The translations under genes were made by a program, and so were the position numbers. Under the pieces are notes generated by a model that saw only the letters and a list, made by a program, of their open reading frames with translations, searched no databases and was not told the origin of the DNA. Positions 54,512 through 62,555 of a stretch of DNA of 64,000 nt are shown piece by piece (position 1 is the first letter of the stretch; every line of letters starts with the position of its first letter). The stretch is from the NCBI RefSeq assembly GCF_900476375.1, contig NZ_UPPP01000054.1, forward strand, positions 1-64,000, given 5' to 3'. The DNA is from Allolucifera butyrica (lineage in GTDB: Bacteria > Bacillota > Negativicutes > Sporomusales > UPPP01).

Positions 54512-55564
54512 TTAAAATGTTACTGTCATGGTAGTGTAAAATCTGTTTCTGTCTCCTGTCGCTCCGCTATCGCCGACACTGGTATCGTTAATTTTTTGGT
54601 AGTTAAAATCAGCAACGGAGAATTTAATATTTTTATTAAGTTGATGAGTATAAGACACCAAATAGCCTTTGGCATTGCTATTAAGGCCTGTTGTCATCGC
54701 AGCAATATTGTAATCAATGATGCCTGCTTGATCTTCGATATAATAATAGCCGGCCGCCAAAGAATTTTTCCCGTCCAGTTTATAGCTTACAGTTGTCTGA
54801 AAGCCATTATTATCAGATGCTGAGCTGGCATGGGAAAATTCGGCGGAAATGGCGGCTTTGTCCGATAGTTTGTAAGTTCCGTAGCCGCTATAAAAATTAA
54901 CGTTTCTTTTGGGTAAGGAGTACTCCGCCACGGTGCTGTCCCCATAAGAGACATGGGCAAACATCGCACCCATGTTTAATTTTGGACTGAGGTCTGTGCT
55001 TCCCTGCAGAGCATAAAACGTATCATTTTTCAGGCCGTCCTGATAATCGGTCTTAGCGGCCATTATGCTGATGTCGGTCGCGCCGACTTTTCCGGTGATA
55101 TTAACTGCATACGGGGCGGAATGCCTGCCGATATAACCGTTGCAGTCATAGATTAGACCTTGGCCGATAGTCAGGTATTGCTTGCCGAGAGTATAGGTAA
55201 AGCCGGCATTTTTATACTTTACTCCGTAGGCGTCGACAGCAGCACTTTCCTGGGAGTTATTGTCTATATAGTCGGCCATAAAAGTACCCCAGTCATGTTG
55301 AAGCGTTTCATAGGTCGCGCGGGCATAGACATCCATATTCTTATTCAATGACGCCTCTGCATTCAAAGTAAGGAGAGCTTTGAAGCCGTTTCTTGTATAA
55401 TCCGGATGTCCGCTGCTAAGGTCGCTGTCCCGCTGTGAACGCCATTGTGTATAAAGACTCCCGTCTATTTTAATGCTTTGGTCGGGATCTTCCGCCGCGA
55501 ATGCGGTATTTACTGCCGATATAATTAAACTTGCTGTGAGCGCTATCAATATCTTTTTTTTCAT
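54512..55564 (-). CDS. Outer-membrane beta-barrel porin-like protein
   Basis: A 350-residue protein: signal peptide MKKKILIALTASLIISAVNTAFA, then alternating amphipathic strands throughout (KIDGSLYTQWRSQRDSD, MDVYARATYETLQHDWG, ISIMAAKTDYQDGL, NSLAAGYYYIEDQAG, KGYLVSYTHQLNKN) and a C-terminal strand RNRFYTTMTVTF ending in Phe, the BAM recognition signature. No SLH domain is present. It shows the host has an outer membrane. Probably a diffusion porin of the type common in Negativicutes; specificity unknown. Confidence 0.82.
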   Translation of the reverse strand: MKKKILIALTASLIISAVNTAFAAEDPDQSIKIDGSLYTQWRSQRDSDLSSGHPDYTRNGFKALLTLNAEASLNKNMDVYARATYETLQHDWGTFMADYIDNNSQESAAVDAYGVKYKNAGFTYTLGKQYLTIGQGLIYDCNGYIGRHSAPYAVNITGKVGATDISIMAAKTDYQDGLKNDTFYALQGSTDLSPKLNMGAMFAHVSYGDSTVAEYSLPKRNVNFYSGYGTYKLSDKAAISAEFSHASSASDNNGFQTTVSYKLDGKNSLAAGYYYIEDQAGIIDYNIAAMTTGLNSNAKGYLVSYTHQLNKNIKFSVADFNYQKINDTSVGDSGATGDRNRFYTTMTVTF

Positions 55565-55904
55565 TGGCTAGTCCTCCATCTCTATATTTTAGTTAAACAT
55601 ACTGGGCTGAACATGAAAGCATATAATGAATCCACCTCCTTCCCGTATCTTCCCGGCTTTCCGGTAACCATGGTGAGTAAAAGCCGGGTTACATTTTAGT
55701 AATTGTAAATCGGGCCGGTTACATTGATTTAGCATGAATAATAAAATAGCTTAAAGGGTAAATTTTTAACCTTTAAGCGTCATTGCTAAAATAGTTTATG
55801 GTAAAAAATGGTAAATCACAGTTATTAATATAACATACTAGTATAAATTGATCAACAATAATTTGTAAATTTATACCATTTATGGTTAATGGTAATTTAC
55901 TGTT
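55565..55904. other. AT-rich upstream region of the porin gene
   Basis: No substantial gene. A consensus AAGGAGGTG (minus strand, 55633-55641) stands ten bases before a nine-codon frame MLSCSAQYV (55593-55622), a possible leader peptide. Farther up are repeated TGGTAAA/TTTACCA words. Confidence 0.45.
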
Positions 55905-55956
55905 AAAATATAAATAAAAATCTCTGCAACTTTGCAGAGATTTTTATTTATATTTT
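55905..55956. terminator. Very long AT-rich bidirectional terminator
   Basis: Twenty-five-base arms (55905-55929 and 55932-55956) are perfect complements, with core TCTCTGCA/TGCAGAGA and A/T tracts on both sides. It ends the small minus-strand gene at 55995-56108. Confidence 0.85.
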
Positions 55957-55994
55957 GGCTTGCACAGGGGCTTATTCCGGGAATCCCATTTTTT

Positions 55995-56108
55995 TCAGCA
56001 GAATCCGGAGGAGGACGACGAGAAGGTATTTTCTCCCCCAAACCAAAAGAGAAGAATAATAATGATGATGATAATCCAGATCCACCAACTGTTACCGCGA
56101 AAATCCAT
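55995..56108 (-). CDS. YjcZ-like 37-aa hydrophobic peptide
   Basis: AAGGAGG eight bases before ATG. The peptide MDFRGNSWWIW has a following Ile/Leu run, then GGENTFSSSSSGFC. The Gly/aromatic head, seven-Ile helix and Ser-rich Cys tail copy the design of the gene at 1894-2019. It is likely a membrane-embedded sporulation or coat-associated peptide. Confidence 0.7.
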   Translation of the reverse strand: MDFRGNSWWIWIIIIIIILLFWFGGENTFSSSSSGFC

Positions 56109-56226
56109 TGTGATTCCTCCTTATTCGTAGTTAACAGATTCAGGCTATTATATCGTATGCTTAGGCCGGTAAATGTGTTATTACTGTTACTAAGAGAATA
56201 AGGCGGATCGGCCCGATTAAGCTAAG

Positions 56227-56334
56227 CTAGTCCTGGTAGGCCGTCAACAGAAAATAGAGCAGGGTAAGGGAAAGCAGCCAGGGGGTAATCGCCGACACGG
56301 AACATAATAGGTCGGCTATATGGGCGACGTCCAT
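56227..56334 (-). CDS. Single-helix membrane peptide, 35 aa
   Basis: AGAGGAG precedes ATG at 56332-56334. The peptide MDVAHIADLLCSVSAITPWLLSLTLLYFLLTAYQD is one transmembrane helix with short ends. No family recognised. Proper ribosome binding site and hydrophobic design support it being real. Confidence 0.55.
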   Translation of the reverse strand: MDVAHIADLLCSVSAITPWLLSLTLLYFLLTAYQD

Positions 56335-56494
56335 GTTTTCACTCCTCTAAAAATAGAATACATAACATTCTATGAAGGGCCGGCGGAAAATATGCCGGGT
56401 CTTTCTTGGCCGATACAGATTTTTCCGCCGAGTATTGTAGACCGGGCAGTGATTCGGTATACTTAAATAAAAATAGGGTCTTGGGAGAATTTTG

Positions 56495-57622
56495 ATGATG
56501 AAGATCGGAATCGTTGATGCGGACCTGCTCGGTCACGGTACGCGCCATCCCAATATTGCATTAATGAAAATCAGCGCATATAAAAAGGCGGCCGGTCATA
56601 CTGTACAATTAGTGAAAAGTTATGAGGAGCTGGGGTTGGATTTTACGGCCGGCTTTTTTAGTCCGGGAGAGGTGATTGGTCTCTATGACGAAATCTACTT
56701 GGGAAAGGTGTTTACTTTTACGCCAATTCCGCCGGGAATTACCGCCGGTAAAAATGTCATTTACGGCGGCACCGGTTTTCTACCCGAGGAGTGCCCGGAT
56801 TTGGCCTATGAAGTGGAACACCACCGGCCGGATTATCACTTGTATGATGACTACGTGCGGCAGGAAATTGCCCGGGGCCTTAAAAAGAACCGTTTTGCCG
56901 ATTATATGGAGTATTCCATTGGTTTTGCCACGCGGGGCTGTTTTCGCAAGTGCGCCTTTTGTGTCAATAAAAAATATGATAAAGTCTTTTTTCATGCCCC
57001 GGTAAAAGAATTTTTCGATCCGTCCCGCAAATATATTTATCTTTGGGATGACAACATCCTTGGATATGAAAAATGGCGCCATGTATTTGACGAACTGGAG
57101 GAAATCGGCAGACCGTTTCAATTCCGGCAGGGTATGGATATGCGGCTTATGACGGAGGAAAGGGCGGCAGTGATTTCCCGGGCCAGGTACCGCGGCGATT
57201 ATATCTTTGCCTTTGATCACCTGAAAGACCGCGAGTTGATTGAAAACAGACTGAAAATCTGGAAAAAATACTGCACTGGTACGACGAAGCTTTATATTCT
57301 TTGCGGTTTCGAGTCGCAGGATGCGCAGGATATTGAGGGCGTGTTTGAGCGGATTGCCATCTTGATGCGGTATCGCTGTTTGCCTTATATCATGCGTTAT
57401 GACGCTTATAAAACAAGTGAATGGCGGGGTATTTATATTAATTTAGCGCGTTGGTGCAATCAACCGAACTTTTTTAAGAAGAAAAGTTTTCGGGAATATT
57501 GTGAAGTGAATGGCGGGGGAAGTTCAACAATGCGGTATTTGCAGGACTTCGAAAAAAAATACCCCCGTATTGCGCGAAAGTATTTTGACCTGAAATATGA
57601 AGCGGCACCAATATGTTTTTAA
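56495..57622 (+). CDS. B12-binding-like radical SAM protein
   Basis: A 375-residue enzyme. ATG 56495 (or 56498) follows GGGAGA. An N-terminal Rossmann-like part (MKIGIVDADLLGHGTRHPNIALMKISAYKKAAGH) resembles B12-binding domains, followed by a radical SAM core with C149-x3-C153-x2-C156 (CFRKCAFC), and DDNILGYEKWRHVFDELEEIGRPFQFRQGMDMRLMTEE. The SAM cluster residues are complete; the reaction is unknown. Members often modify tRNA, lipids or peptides. It has no enzymatic partner next door. Confidence 0.82.
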   Translation: MMKIGIVDADLLGHGTRHPNIALMKISAYKKAAGHTVQLVKSYEELGLDFTAGFFSPGEVIGLYDEIYLGKVFTFTPIPPGITAGKNVIYGGTGFLPEECPDLAYEVEHHRPDYHLYDDYVRQEIARGLKKNRFADYMEYSIGFATRGCFRKCAFCVNKKYDKVFFHAPVKEFFDPSRKYIYLWDDNILGYEKWRHVFDELEEIGRPFQFRQGMDMRLMTEERAAVISRARYRGDYIFAFDHLKDRELIENRLKIWKKYCTGTTKLYILCGFESQDAQDIEGVFERIAILMRYRCLPYIMRYDAYKTSEWRGIYINLARWCNQPNFFKKKSFREYCEVNGGGSSTMRYLQDFEKKYPRIARKYFDLKYEAAPICF

Positions 57623-57633
57623 AAGACAGGGTC

Positions 57634-57668
57634 TTGACAAATTGACAGTTTTCGTTAAAAATGATACT
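57634..57668 (+). promoter_or_regulatory. Possible promoter of the riboswitch transcript
   Basis: Two TTGACA copies (57634-57639 and 57642-57647) lie before GATACT at 57663-57668, a tolerable -10 box with 15-base spacing from the second. Confidence 0.4.
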
Positions 57669-57689
57669 GAGAGTTATATGAACGAGTAT

Positions 57690-57770
57690 AATTCAAGGGG
57701 AGTAGCCATACGCAGCAGGACCGTCATCCCGGGTTTATACCCCGGCCCTGCTGGCAACTGTTGTTGTTGG
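57690..57770 (+). ncRNA. yybP-ykoY manganese riboswitch
   Basis: The conserved AAGGGGAGTAGC (57695-57706), a GC-rich middle hairpin (CCCGGG ... CCCCGG), and CCCTGCTGGCAAC are the aptamer core of the yybP-ykoY class, which binds Mn2+ between the two loops. It is followed immediately by a terminator hairpin and the TerC-family gene, the standard arrangement in which Mn2+ turns on a Mn2+ exporter. Confidence 0.85.
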
Positions 57771-57771
57771 T

Positions 57772-57809
57772 AAGACCTTGCCTATGCTTTTTAGGCAGGG
57801 TCTTTTTGC
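57772..57809 (+). terminator. Riboswitch expression-platform terminator
   Basis: AAGACCTTGCCTA and TAGGCAGGGTCTT (57772-57784 with 57792-57804) form 13 bp with one G-T pair, then TTTTT. It should form when Mn2+ is low. Confidence 0.8.
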
Positions 57810-57847
57810 ATAGTTATGAATTTTGATTCGAAAAGGGAGGCGAAGAG

Positions 57848-58507
57848 ATGGTGGAATTTTTTCAGGGGCTAATAGCCGTTGTTTTTATTGATTTGATTTT
57901 AGCCGGCGATAACGCCATTGTGATTGGTATGGCTGCCGGACAGTTGCCGGCAGCCCGACAAAAACAGGCAATTATCTGGGGTACGGCGGGGGCTGTGATG
58001 ATCCGGACATTTACTACCATAGCCGTTGTCTGGATGCTTACGATTCCGGCCTTGTTAGCCGGCGGCGGAGTCCTGCTGCTGTGGATTGCCTATAAATTGC
58101 TGACCGGCTCGAAACGGCACAGCAAGATTGCCGCGCAGGGGAGTTTGCTGGATGCTGTGCGGACAATTGTTGTTGCCGACGGGGTTATGGGAATTGATAA
58201 TGTGATGGGGGTGGCCGGCGTTGCCCATGGTGATGTTTTACTGGTCATTCTGGGGCTTTTAGTCAGCGTGCCGATTATGGTGTGGGGAAGTACTCTTTTC
58301 CTGCGGCTGATGGAGAAGTTTCCATTTATTTTGGATCTAGGCGGTGTAGTTTTGGCTTGGACGGCCGGAACCATGATTGGGGAGGATCCCCTTCTACGGT
58401 CTGTTTTAATTTCGTTTCCGGCTGCTAAGTGGCTGATTCCGGCCGGAGCAGTTGTGGCAGTATTCGCGGCGGTCCGTCTGTCGGCGGGCTGGAAGAGAAC
58501 CCATTAA
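57848..58507 (+). CDS. TerC-family manganese exporter (YjbE/YkoY type)
   Basis: A 219-residue membrane protein with seven hydrophobic helices. TerC signatures: FIDLILAGDNAIVIGMAAGQLP at the N-terminus and VVADGVMGIDNVMGVAGVAHGDVLLVILGLLVSVPIMVWGS in the middle, each carrying the Asp/Asn (GDNA and IDN) of the metal site. With the Mn riboswitch before it, the most likely role is Mn2+ efflux or metalation of exported proteins. GGAGG precedes ATG. Confidence 0.9.
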   Translation: MVEFFQGLIAVVFIDLILAGDNAIVIGMAAGQLPAARQKQAIIWGTAGAVMIRTFTTIAVVWMLTIPALLAGGGVLLLWIAYKLLTGSKRHSKIAAQGSLLDAVRTIVVADGVMGIDNVMGVAGVAHGDVLLVILGLLVSVPIMVWGSTLFLRLMEKFPFILDLGGVVLAWTAGTMIGEDPLLRSVLISFPAAKWLIPAGAVVAVFAAVRLSAGWKRTH

Positions 58508-58537
58508 CGGGTGAAGGCATCCGGGGAGGGAATCGAT

Positions 58538-58792
58538 TTGCTGGTAGGATATTTATTGTGGAACGCGGCTGTTTTTTGGCTGATGCGACTGGATAAAAAA
58601 CGGGCCCGGCAAGGTGGCTGGCGCATCCGGGAGCGAACATTGTTTCTTTGCGCTCTGGGCGGGGGTGCCGGCGGGGCTTGGCTGGGCATGTATGCTTTCC
58701 GGCACAAGACCCGTCATATTGCGTTCGTCATAGGCATGCCGCTGCTATGGTTTATTAATCTTGTTTGTTTGTATTTTTGGCAGGGACGGTAA
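58538..58792 (+). CDS. DUF1294 membrane protein
   Basis: An 84-residue protein; TTG 58538 follows GGGGAGGG by seven bases. LLVGYLLWNAAVFWLMRLDKKRARQGGWRIRERTLFLCALGGGAGGAWLGMYAFRHKTRHIAFVIGMPLLWFINLVCLYF shows the DUF1294 pattern: DK near the first helix, WRI-x-E, GG-x-x-G and FRHKT. Function unknown. It is likely co-transcribed with the TerC gene under the Mn riboswitch. Confidence 0.85.
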   Translation: MLVGYLLWNAAVFWLMRLDKKRARQGGWRIRERTLFLCALGGGAGGAWLGMYAFRHKTRHIAFVIGMPLLWFINLVCLYFWQGR

Positions 58793-58884
58793 GACAAGGG
58801 GGCAGCCAATCCGTCCGGACTGGTACCTTTGGCGGTGCAGGTGATATAATATAAAGTAGTTTTATAAATAGTGGAGGGCATTTT

Positions 58885-59178
58885 ATGAATGAGAAAATAT
58901 TAAAAGCAATTGAGGAAATTAATAAACAAAATGAAGAACGGTGCGAGGCCATTTACGCACCGCAAAATCTGGTTGAAGCTCAGAAAAAACTGGATCAGGC
59001 AGCTGCTTACGCAGTAATCGGGCTGGACGGTCTTTTTAAAGACGGCTTGATTATCGCTGAGGATAAGGGGAATGCATTTGTCGAATTACAGGAGCGCATT
59101 TATCATGCGTTGATGCTATATTCGCCGGATGAGGCAGAAAAAATCGCCCAAAAAATCCGGGAAGCCTTAAAAAAGTAG
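58885..59178 (+). CDS. Hypothetical helical protein, 97 aa
   Basis: GTGGAGGG precedes ATG. MNEKILKAIEEINKQNEERCEAIYAPQNLVEAQKKLDQAAAYAVIGLDGLFKDG followed by ERIYHALMLYSPDEAEKIAQKIREALKK: all-alpha, charged, no signal. No family recognised; good coding quality. Confidence 0.65.
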   Translation: MNEKILKAIEEINKQNEERCEAIYAPQNLVEAQKKLDQAAAYAVIGLDGLFKDGLIIAEDKGNAFVELQERIYHALMLYSPDEAEKIAQKIREALKK

Positions 59179-59308
59179 CTGTCATATTCCCAGGTCTTCG
59201 GGGCCGACTGAGAAGAAATTCTTCTGTTAATTTTTTTCTCCCTAATACCGATATAATAATAAACAAAGTCACTTTAAGCAGAATTTGATAAGAAAGGTGG
59301 CGGTTGGA

Positions 59309-59512
59309 ATGGACAGGGAGCTGCTATCGGTGGAGCCGGTTGGGCGGATAAGCAGGGTTGCCGGTGTGCGTCCGGTAAAGGGAAAAAAGGATGATCCCGG
59401 AAAGCAGCGGCGGGATGAGAAAAGAAATCCTTCCTCCGCCGCAGTAGAAGGAAATTCGTCAGAGACGAATGGGTGCGTTTTTACCGGGAGCAAAGTGGAT
59501 TGCAAAATATAA
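59309..59512 (+). CDS. Small charged hypothetical protein
   Basis: A 67-codon frame from ATG 59309 with a GAAAGGTGG site 13 bases upstream. MDRELLSVEPVGRISRVAGVRPVKGKKDDPGKQRRDEKRNPSS is basic and low-complexity, probably disordered. It resembles short spacer proteins near flagellar or spore genes but no family is assigned. Confidence 0.4.
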   Translation: MDRELLSVEPVGRISRVAGVRPVKGKKDDPGKQRRDEKRNPSSAAVEGNSSETNGCVFTGSKVDCKI

Positions 59513-59586
59513 CCGGGGATGAATAGCAGCCTGAATTCCCGCACAATCTAGAAAGAGACAGCGCTTGCTGCGGGAAGGTGAGTTAT

Positions 59587-59691
59587 ATGGCGCTATGGCT
59601 GGAATTGATTCTTATCGCTATTGGGGCTGCTGTTCTGGATAAGGCCGTTGAGCTATTTTTTACCCTGCTTTCCTATTTAACCCGCCTTTGA
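59587..59691 (+). CDS. Single-helix membrane peptide, 34 aa
   Basis: GGGAAGGTG precedes ATG. The peptide MALWLELILIAIGAAVLDKAVELFFTLLSYLTRL is a hydrophobic helix broken by one DKAVE patch. A terminator follows ten bases after its stop, supporting a separate small transcript. Unknown function. Confidence 0.55.
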   Translation: MALWLELILIAIGAAVLDKAVELFFTLLSYLTRL

Positions 59692-59701
59692 GGAGTGAAT
59701 G

Positions 59702-59730
59702 AAAAACCGTCCTGATTGGACGGTTTTTTA
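59702..59730 (+). terminator. Rho-independent terminator
   Basis: AAAAACCGTCC/GGACGGTTTTT (59702-59712 with 59718-59728) around TGATT, then T. Confidence 0.85.
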
Positions 59731-59829
59731 ATATTATACTATATAGAAGGAAAAGGCTGGTTAAGAAATAGGCCGGAAAAAACGATATTATATATAGGAA
59801 TCCACTATCAAACCAGGGAGGGATATGAT

Positions 59830-59976
59830 ATGGTACCGAAAGTTGCGGCGATAGAAAACGTTAAAAATCAAACCCGCAATGGAAAGCCTCCCTATTTCAC
59901 CAAGGATGGATATAAGAAACAGGGGGCTAATTCGTTTGATCTTGCATTACGGAAAGTAATGCGGCGAACCCCGTAA
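59830..59976 (+). CDS. Small basic hypothetical protein, 48 aa
   Basis: GGGAGGG is seven bases before ATG 59830. MVPKVAAIENVKNQTRNGKPPYFTKDGYKKQGANSFDLALRKVMRRTP is basic and unstructured in appearance. No family recognised. A terminator overlaps its end at 59975-60000. Confidence 0.55.
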   Translation: MVPKVAAIENVKNQTRNGKPPYFTKDGYKKQGANSFDLALRKVMRRTP

Positions 59977-60000
59977 AGGAGCCTTCGGGCTCCTTTTCTT
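59975..60000 (+). terminator. Rho-independent terminator
   Basis: AAAGGAGCC/GGCTCCTTT (59975-59983 with 59988-59996) with a TTCG tetraloop, then TCTT. Confidence 0.8.
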
Positions 60001-60049
60001 CTGCCTGGATTGTTCGCCCAAGATGCTTTCCAGATGGTTTCCCTTATTT

Positions 60050-61621
60050 TTAAAGGATACATTCTCCCGCTAATTCATAAACTTCTTCCGTTTGGCCCTC
60101 ATTAGTCAAAACATAGAGGTAGTCACCGGCAATGATTTTGGTGTCACCCTTGGGGATAATTTCCATTTCTCCGCGCCGGATGCTGACTAGTAAACAATGG
60201 GAAGGCCAACTGATATTTTTAATTTTTTGACCGTCCAGTTTAGAACCGACGCAAACAACCAGTTCGGTAACCATACGGTTGCGGGGACCCATGCTGGCAG
60301 GCTCGCTGCCGCTTTTGGCCAGTGACCGTTCCATCAGTTCGTCATATACGGGTTTGGATTTGACAATGTCCGTAGTAAGATAAGCCGTCATCGAGACCGC
60401 GATAAGGGATAGCAGGTGAGTAAAGGAACCCGTCATTTCCAGGATCAGGATACTGCCGGTAATAGGGGCCTTTACTACGGCGGTGAAAAAGGCGGCCATA
60501 GCCAGAACAATAAAGTTATTATAATAGAAAGGATCGACTCCCAGATAATGAACGGCCACAGTTCCGGAGATACCGCCGGTTAAAGCACCAACGACCAGCA
60601 ACGGCAGGAAAATGCCGCCGGGTACGCCGGAACCGTAGCTGATCATGGTGAAAATAAATTTAGCCGCAATTAAAATCAGCATAAAGTCAAGAGTAAACCG
60701 TCCCGAAGAGATCACATTTACCAAGTCATTGCCGCCGCCTAAAATTTCCGGCAGAACAAATCCGGCCAGCCCGCCAAGCAGCAGGGGAATGGCCGCTTGC
60801 ATGCCTTTGGGCAGCACTCGCTGCCGGTCATAGAAATTTAATGTGCCAATTAATACTCTGTTGAATAAAACTCCTAACAAACCGGTTACAATGCCGAGAA
60901 TTACCAGATAGCCATAATACCGGAAAGGAAAGACAGGGATGCCGGTAAAGCTGAAAATTGGATTGGCGCCGAAAAAACTCTGCGTTACCAGAGCGGCAGT
61001 TAATGAGGCGGCCATAGCCGACATGAGAACGGCGGGGGAAAAATTTTTATGCAATTCTTCCAGGGAGAAAATCACGCCTGCCAGTGGTGCGCTAAAGGCT
61101 GCCGCTAATCCGGCGCTGGCCCCGCTGGTGAGCAGGTAGCGTTCTTCCATCTTGGTCCGTCCCATAAGCCGGCTTAATCCCTGGCCGATGGCAGCTCCCA
61201 ATTGAATGGAGGGGCCTTCCCGGCCAAGGGAAAGACCAGCGCCAATCGCTAAAACACCGCCAACAAATTTACTGGCAATAATTCTTTGCCAGTTCATTTT
61301 CATCAACCGCAAAATTACCGCTTTTACCTGGGGAATGCCACTGCCGCCGGACATCGGTTCATAAGCCACGATTTTGCCTAAGAGATAGGCAATAAACAGT
61401 AAACTGAGAAACCAAAGCAGGGTAAGACTCCACGGGCCCGTATGTAAATGCACATACAGTGCATTACGCATCTTTTCAGCCAATTCCAGGATATAACGAA
61501 AGAGAACAACGGTTATGCCGGCAATAAGACCGATGAAAATACCCTCAAGAAAAATTTTAAAGCGGAAATCGCGCCAATGTAAGAGTGCATGATATACTTT
61601 GCTTGCTTCCGGTCTGGTCAT
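60050..61621 (-). CDS. ClC-family chloride/proton (or fluoride) channel with TrkA-C domain
   Basis: A 523-residue protein; ATG 61619-61621 lies seven bases after GGAGG. Membrane domain of about 420 residues with GSGIP (about residue 92), GREGPS carrying the gating Glu (about 134), GIFLP and the inner AKFIFTMISYGSGVPGG segment. Residues about 440-520 are a TrkA-C (RCK-C) domain (ELVVCVGSKLDGQKIKNISWPSHCLLVSIRRGEMEIIPKGDTKIIAGDYLYVLTNEG). The gating Glu points to a Cl-/H+ antiporter rather than a channel. The regulatory domain may bind a nucleotide. Confidence 0.92.
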   Translation of the reverse strand: MTRPEASKVYHALLHWRDFRFKIFLEGIFIGLIAGITVVLFRYILELAEKMRNALYVHLHTGPWSLTLLWFLSLLFIAYLLGKIVAYEPMSGGSGIPQVKAVILRLMKMNWQRIIASKFVGGVLAIGAGLSLGREGPSIQLGAAIGQGLSRLMGRTKMEERYLLTSGASAGLAAAFSAPLAGVIFSLEELHKNFSPAVLMSAMAASLTAALVTQSFFGANPIFSFTGIPVFPFRYYGYLVILGIVTGLLGVLFNRVLIGTLNFYDRQRVLPKGMQAAIPLLLGGLAGFVLPEILGGGNDLVNVISSGRFTLDFMLILIAAKFIFTMISYGSGVPGGIFLPLLVVGALTGGISGTVAVHYLGVDPFYYNNFIVLAMAAFFTAVVKAPITGSILILEMTGSFTHLLSLIAVSMTAYLTTDIVKSKPVYDELMERSLAKSGSEPASMGPRNRMVTELVVCVGSKLDGQKIKNISWPSHCLLVSIRRGEMEIIPKGDTKIIAGDYLYVLTNEGQTEEVYELAGECIL

Positions 61622-62030
61622 TTCATTTCCTCCATATACTGTACTGCTAAGGGATTGCAAAATAAAAAAGGTTTCACCGCAGCGAACCTATTGTTCCAGC
61701 AATAAAATTGGTTTCACACTATTTTAAACAAGATATCGCCTTCTTAGTCAATACTATTATTCTTACACGGGTGTAGGCAATTGTCAACGCCGGAAAAAAT
61801 ATTGGGACAAATAAATGGACGAAAGCTTGTGCCATAGCCACAAGGACTGGGGCACAAGCTTTCGTCTTGGGGTATATTTTTTTGACCCGGTGTTCACGCT
61901 TGGCGCCCAAGCCCTTATTCTAGGATCCCCGTCCAAGTAGTATAGTAGTTGCCGCCATAATGGCGGCAAAGAAATTCCCGGGTTCATATTTGTGTCAGCG
62001 GGAGCCGGACGCCGGAGCATAAGGCTTGCA
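61622..62030. other. 409-bp intergenic region with a 16-bp hairpin
   Basis: No gene seen. Perfect arms GACGAAAGCTTGTGCC (61818-61833) and GGCACAAGCTTTCGTC (61851-61866) flank a 17-base loop and probably end the Cys-Tyr-Pro repeat gene transcript on the minus strand. Confidence 0.55.
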
Positions 62031-62280
62031 TCAGGGATAGCAACTGCGCTTCGGATAACAATTGGATTTCGGATAACAGTTGCTATTGGGATAACAGTTG
62101 GTGTGGGGGTAGCAGTTCGATTTGGGATAACAATTGGTGTTGGGATAACAACTGGTATTGGGATAGCAATTCGTATGGGGATAACAGTTGGTGTTAGGAT
62201 AGCAGTTAGTATTGGGATAGCAACTGCTGTTAGGGTAGCAATTACTGCTGGGATAGCAGTTGCTACTGGGATAACAAGGA
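62031..62280. repeat. 18-bp tandem repeat array inside the coat-like gene
   Basis: Plus-strand units of the type GGGATAGCAATTGGTGTT with changes at the third and variable codons, about fourteen copies. In frame, each unit codes for one CYPxxx hexapeptide. Confidence 0.85.
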
Positions 62281-62477
62281 ACTATGTTAGGCAGACAGCC
62301 GATCCCTCCAGGCCGGCAGCCGTAACCGCCGCCCCCGCCCCCTCCCTGTGGACGGCAGCCGTGTTGAGGATAACACTGGGGTGCACGATATTCCTCATTG
62401 TATTCATCCCAATAATTAATTTCCGGACTTTCAAATTTGGTGTCCTTTTTGCTGGAACTTCTTCTTTTGTGCGACAC
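62031..62477 (-). CDS. Cys-Tyr-Pro hexapeptide-repeat protein, spore-coat-like
   Basis: A 148-residue protein from a GTG start (AGGGAGG 9 bases before). The N-terminus is charged (MSHKRRSSSKKDTKFESPEINYWDEYNEEYRAPQ), then CYPQHGCRPQ, a Gly run, and fourteen CYP units spaced by six residues (CYPSSN, CYPNTN, CYPHTN, CYPKSN). The 18-bp period is visible in the DNA at about 62031-62280. Such Cys/Tyr-rich repeats are typical of cross-linked spore coat or exosporium proteins. No signal peptide, consistent with mother-cell deposition. No assigned family. Confidence 0.75.
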   Translation of the reverse strand: MSHKRRSSSKKDTKFESPEINYWDEYNEEYRAPQCYPQHGCRPQGGGGGGGYGCRPGGIGCLPNIVPCYPSSNCYPSSNCYPNSSCYPNTNCYPNTNCYPHTNCYPNTSCYPNTNCYPKSNCYPHTNCYPNSNCYPKSNCYPKRSCYP

Positions 62478-62555
62478 TCTGATCGCCTCCCTCCTTATAT
62501 ATGTTATGTGGTATATTTACCTTGGGTGATTGCTCCGAAAAAAACTGTCCGGTCT

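Noticed and set aside
55932..56201. 89-codon plus-strand frame
   Set aside because: It lies opposite the YjcZ-like gene and over its terminator, and has low-complexity Asp/Asn repeats with no ribosome binding site.
62031..62280. Tandem repeats resembling a CRISPR array
   Set aside because: The period is 18 bp, there are no unique spacers, and the repeat is in frame with the CYPxxx protein.
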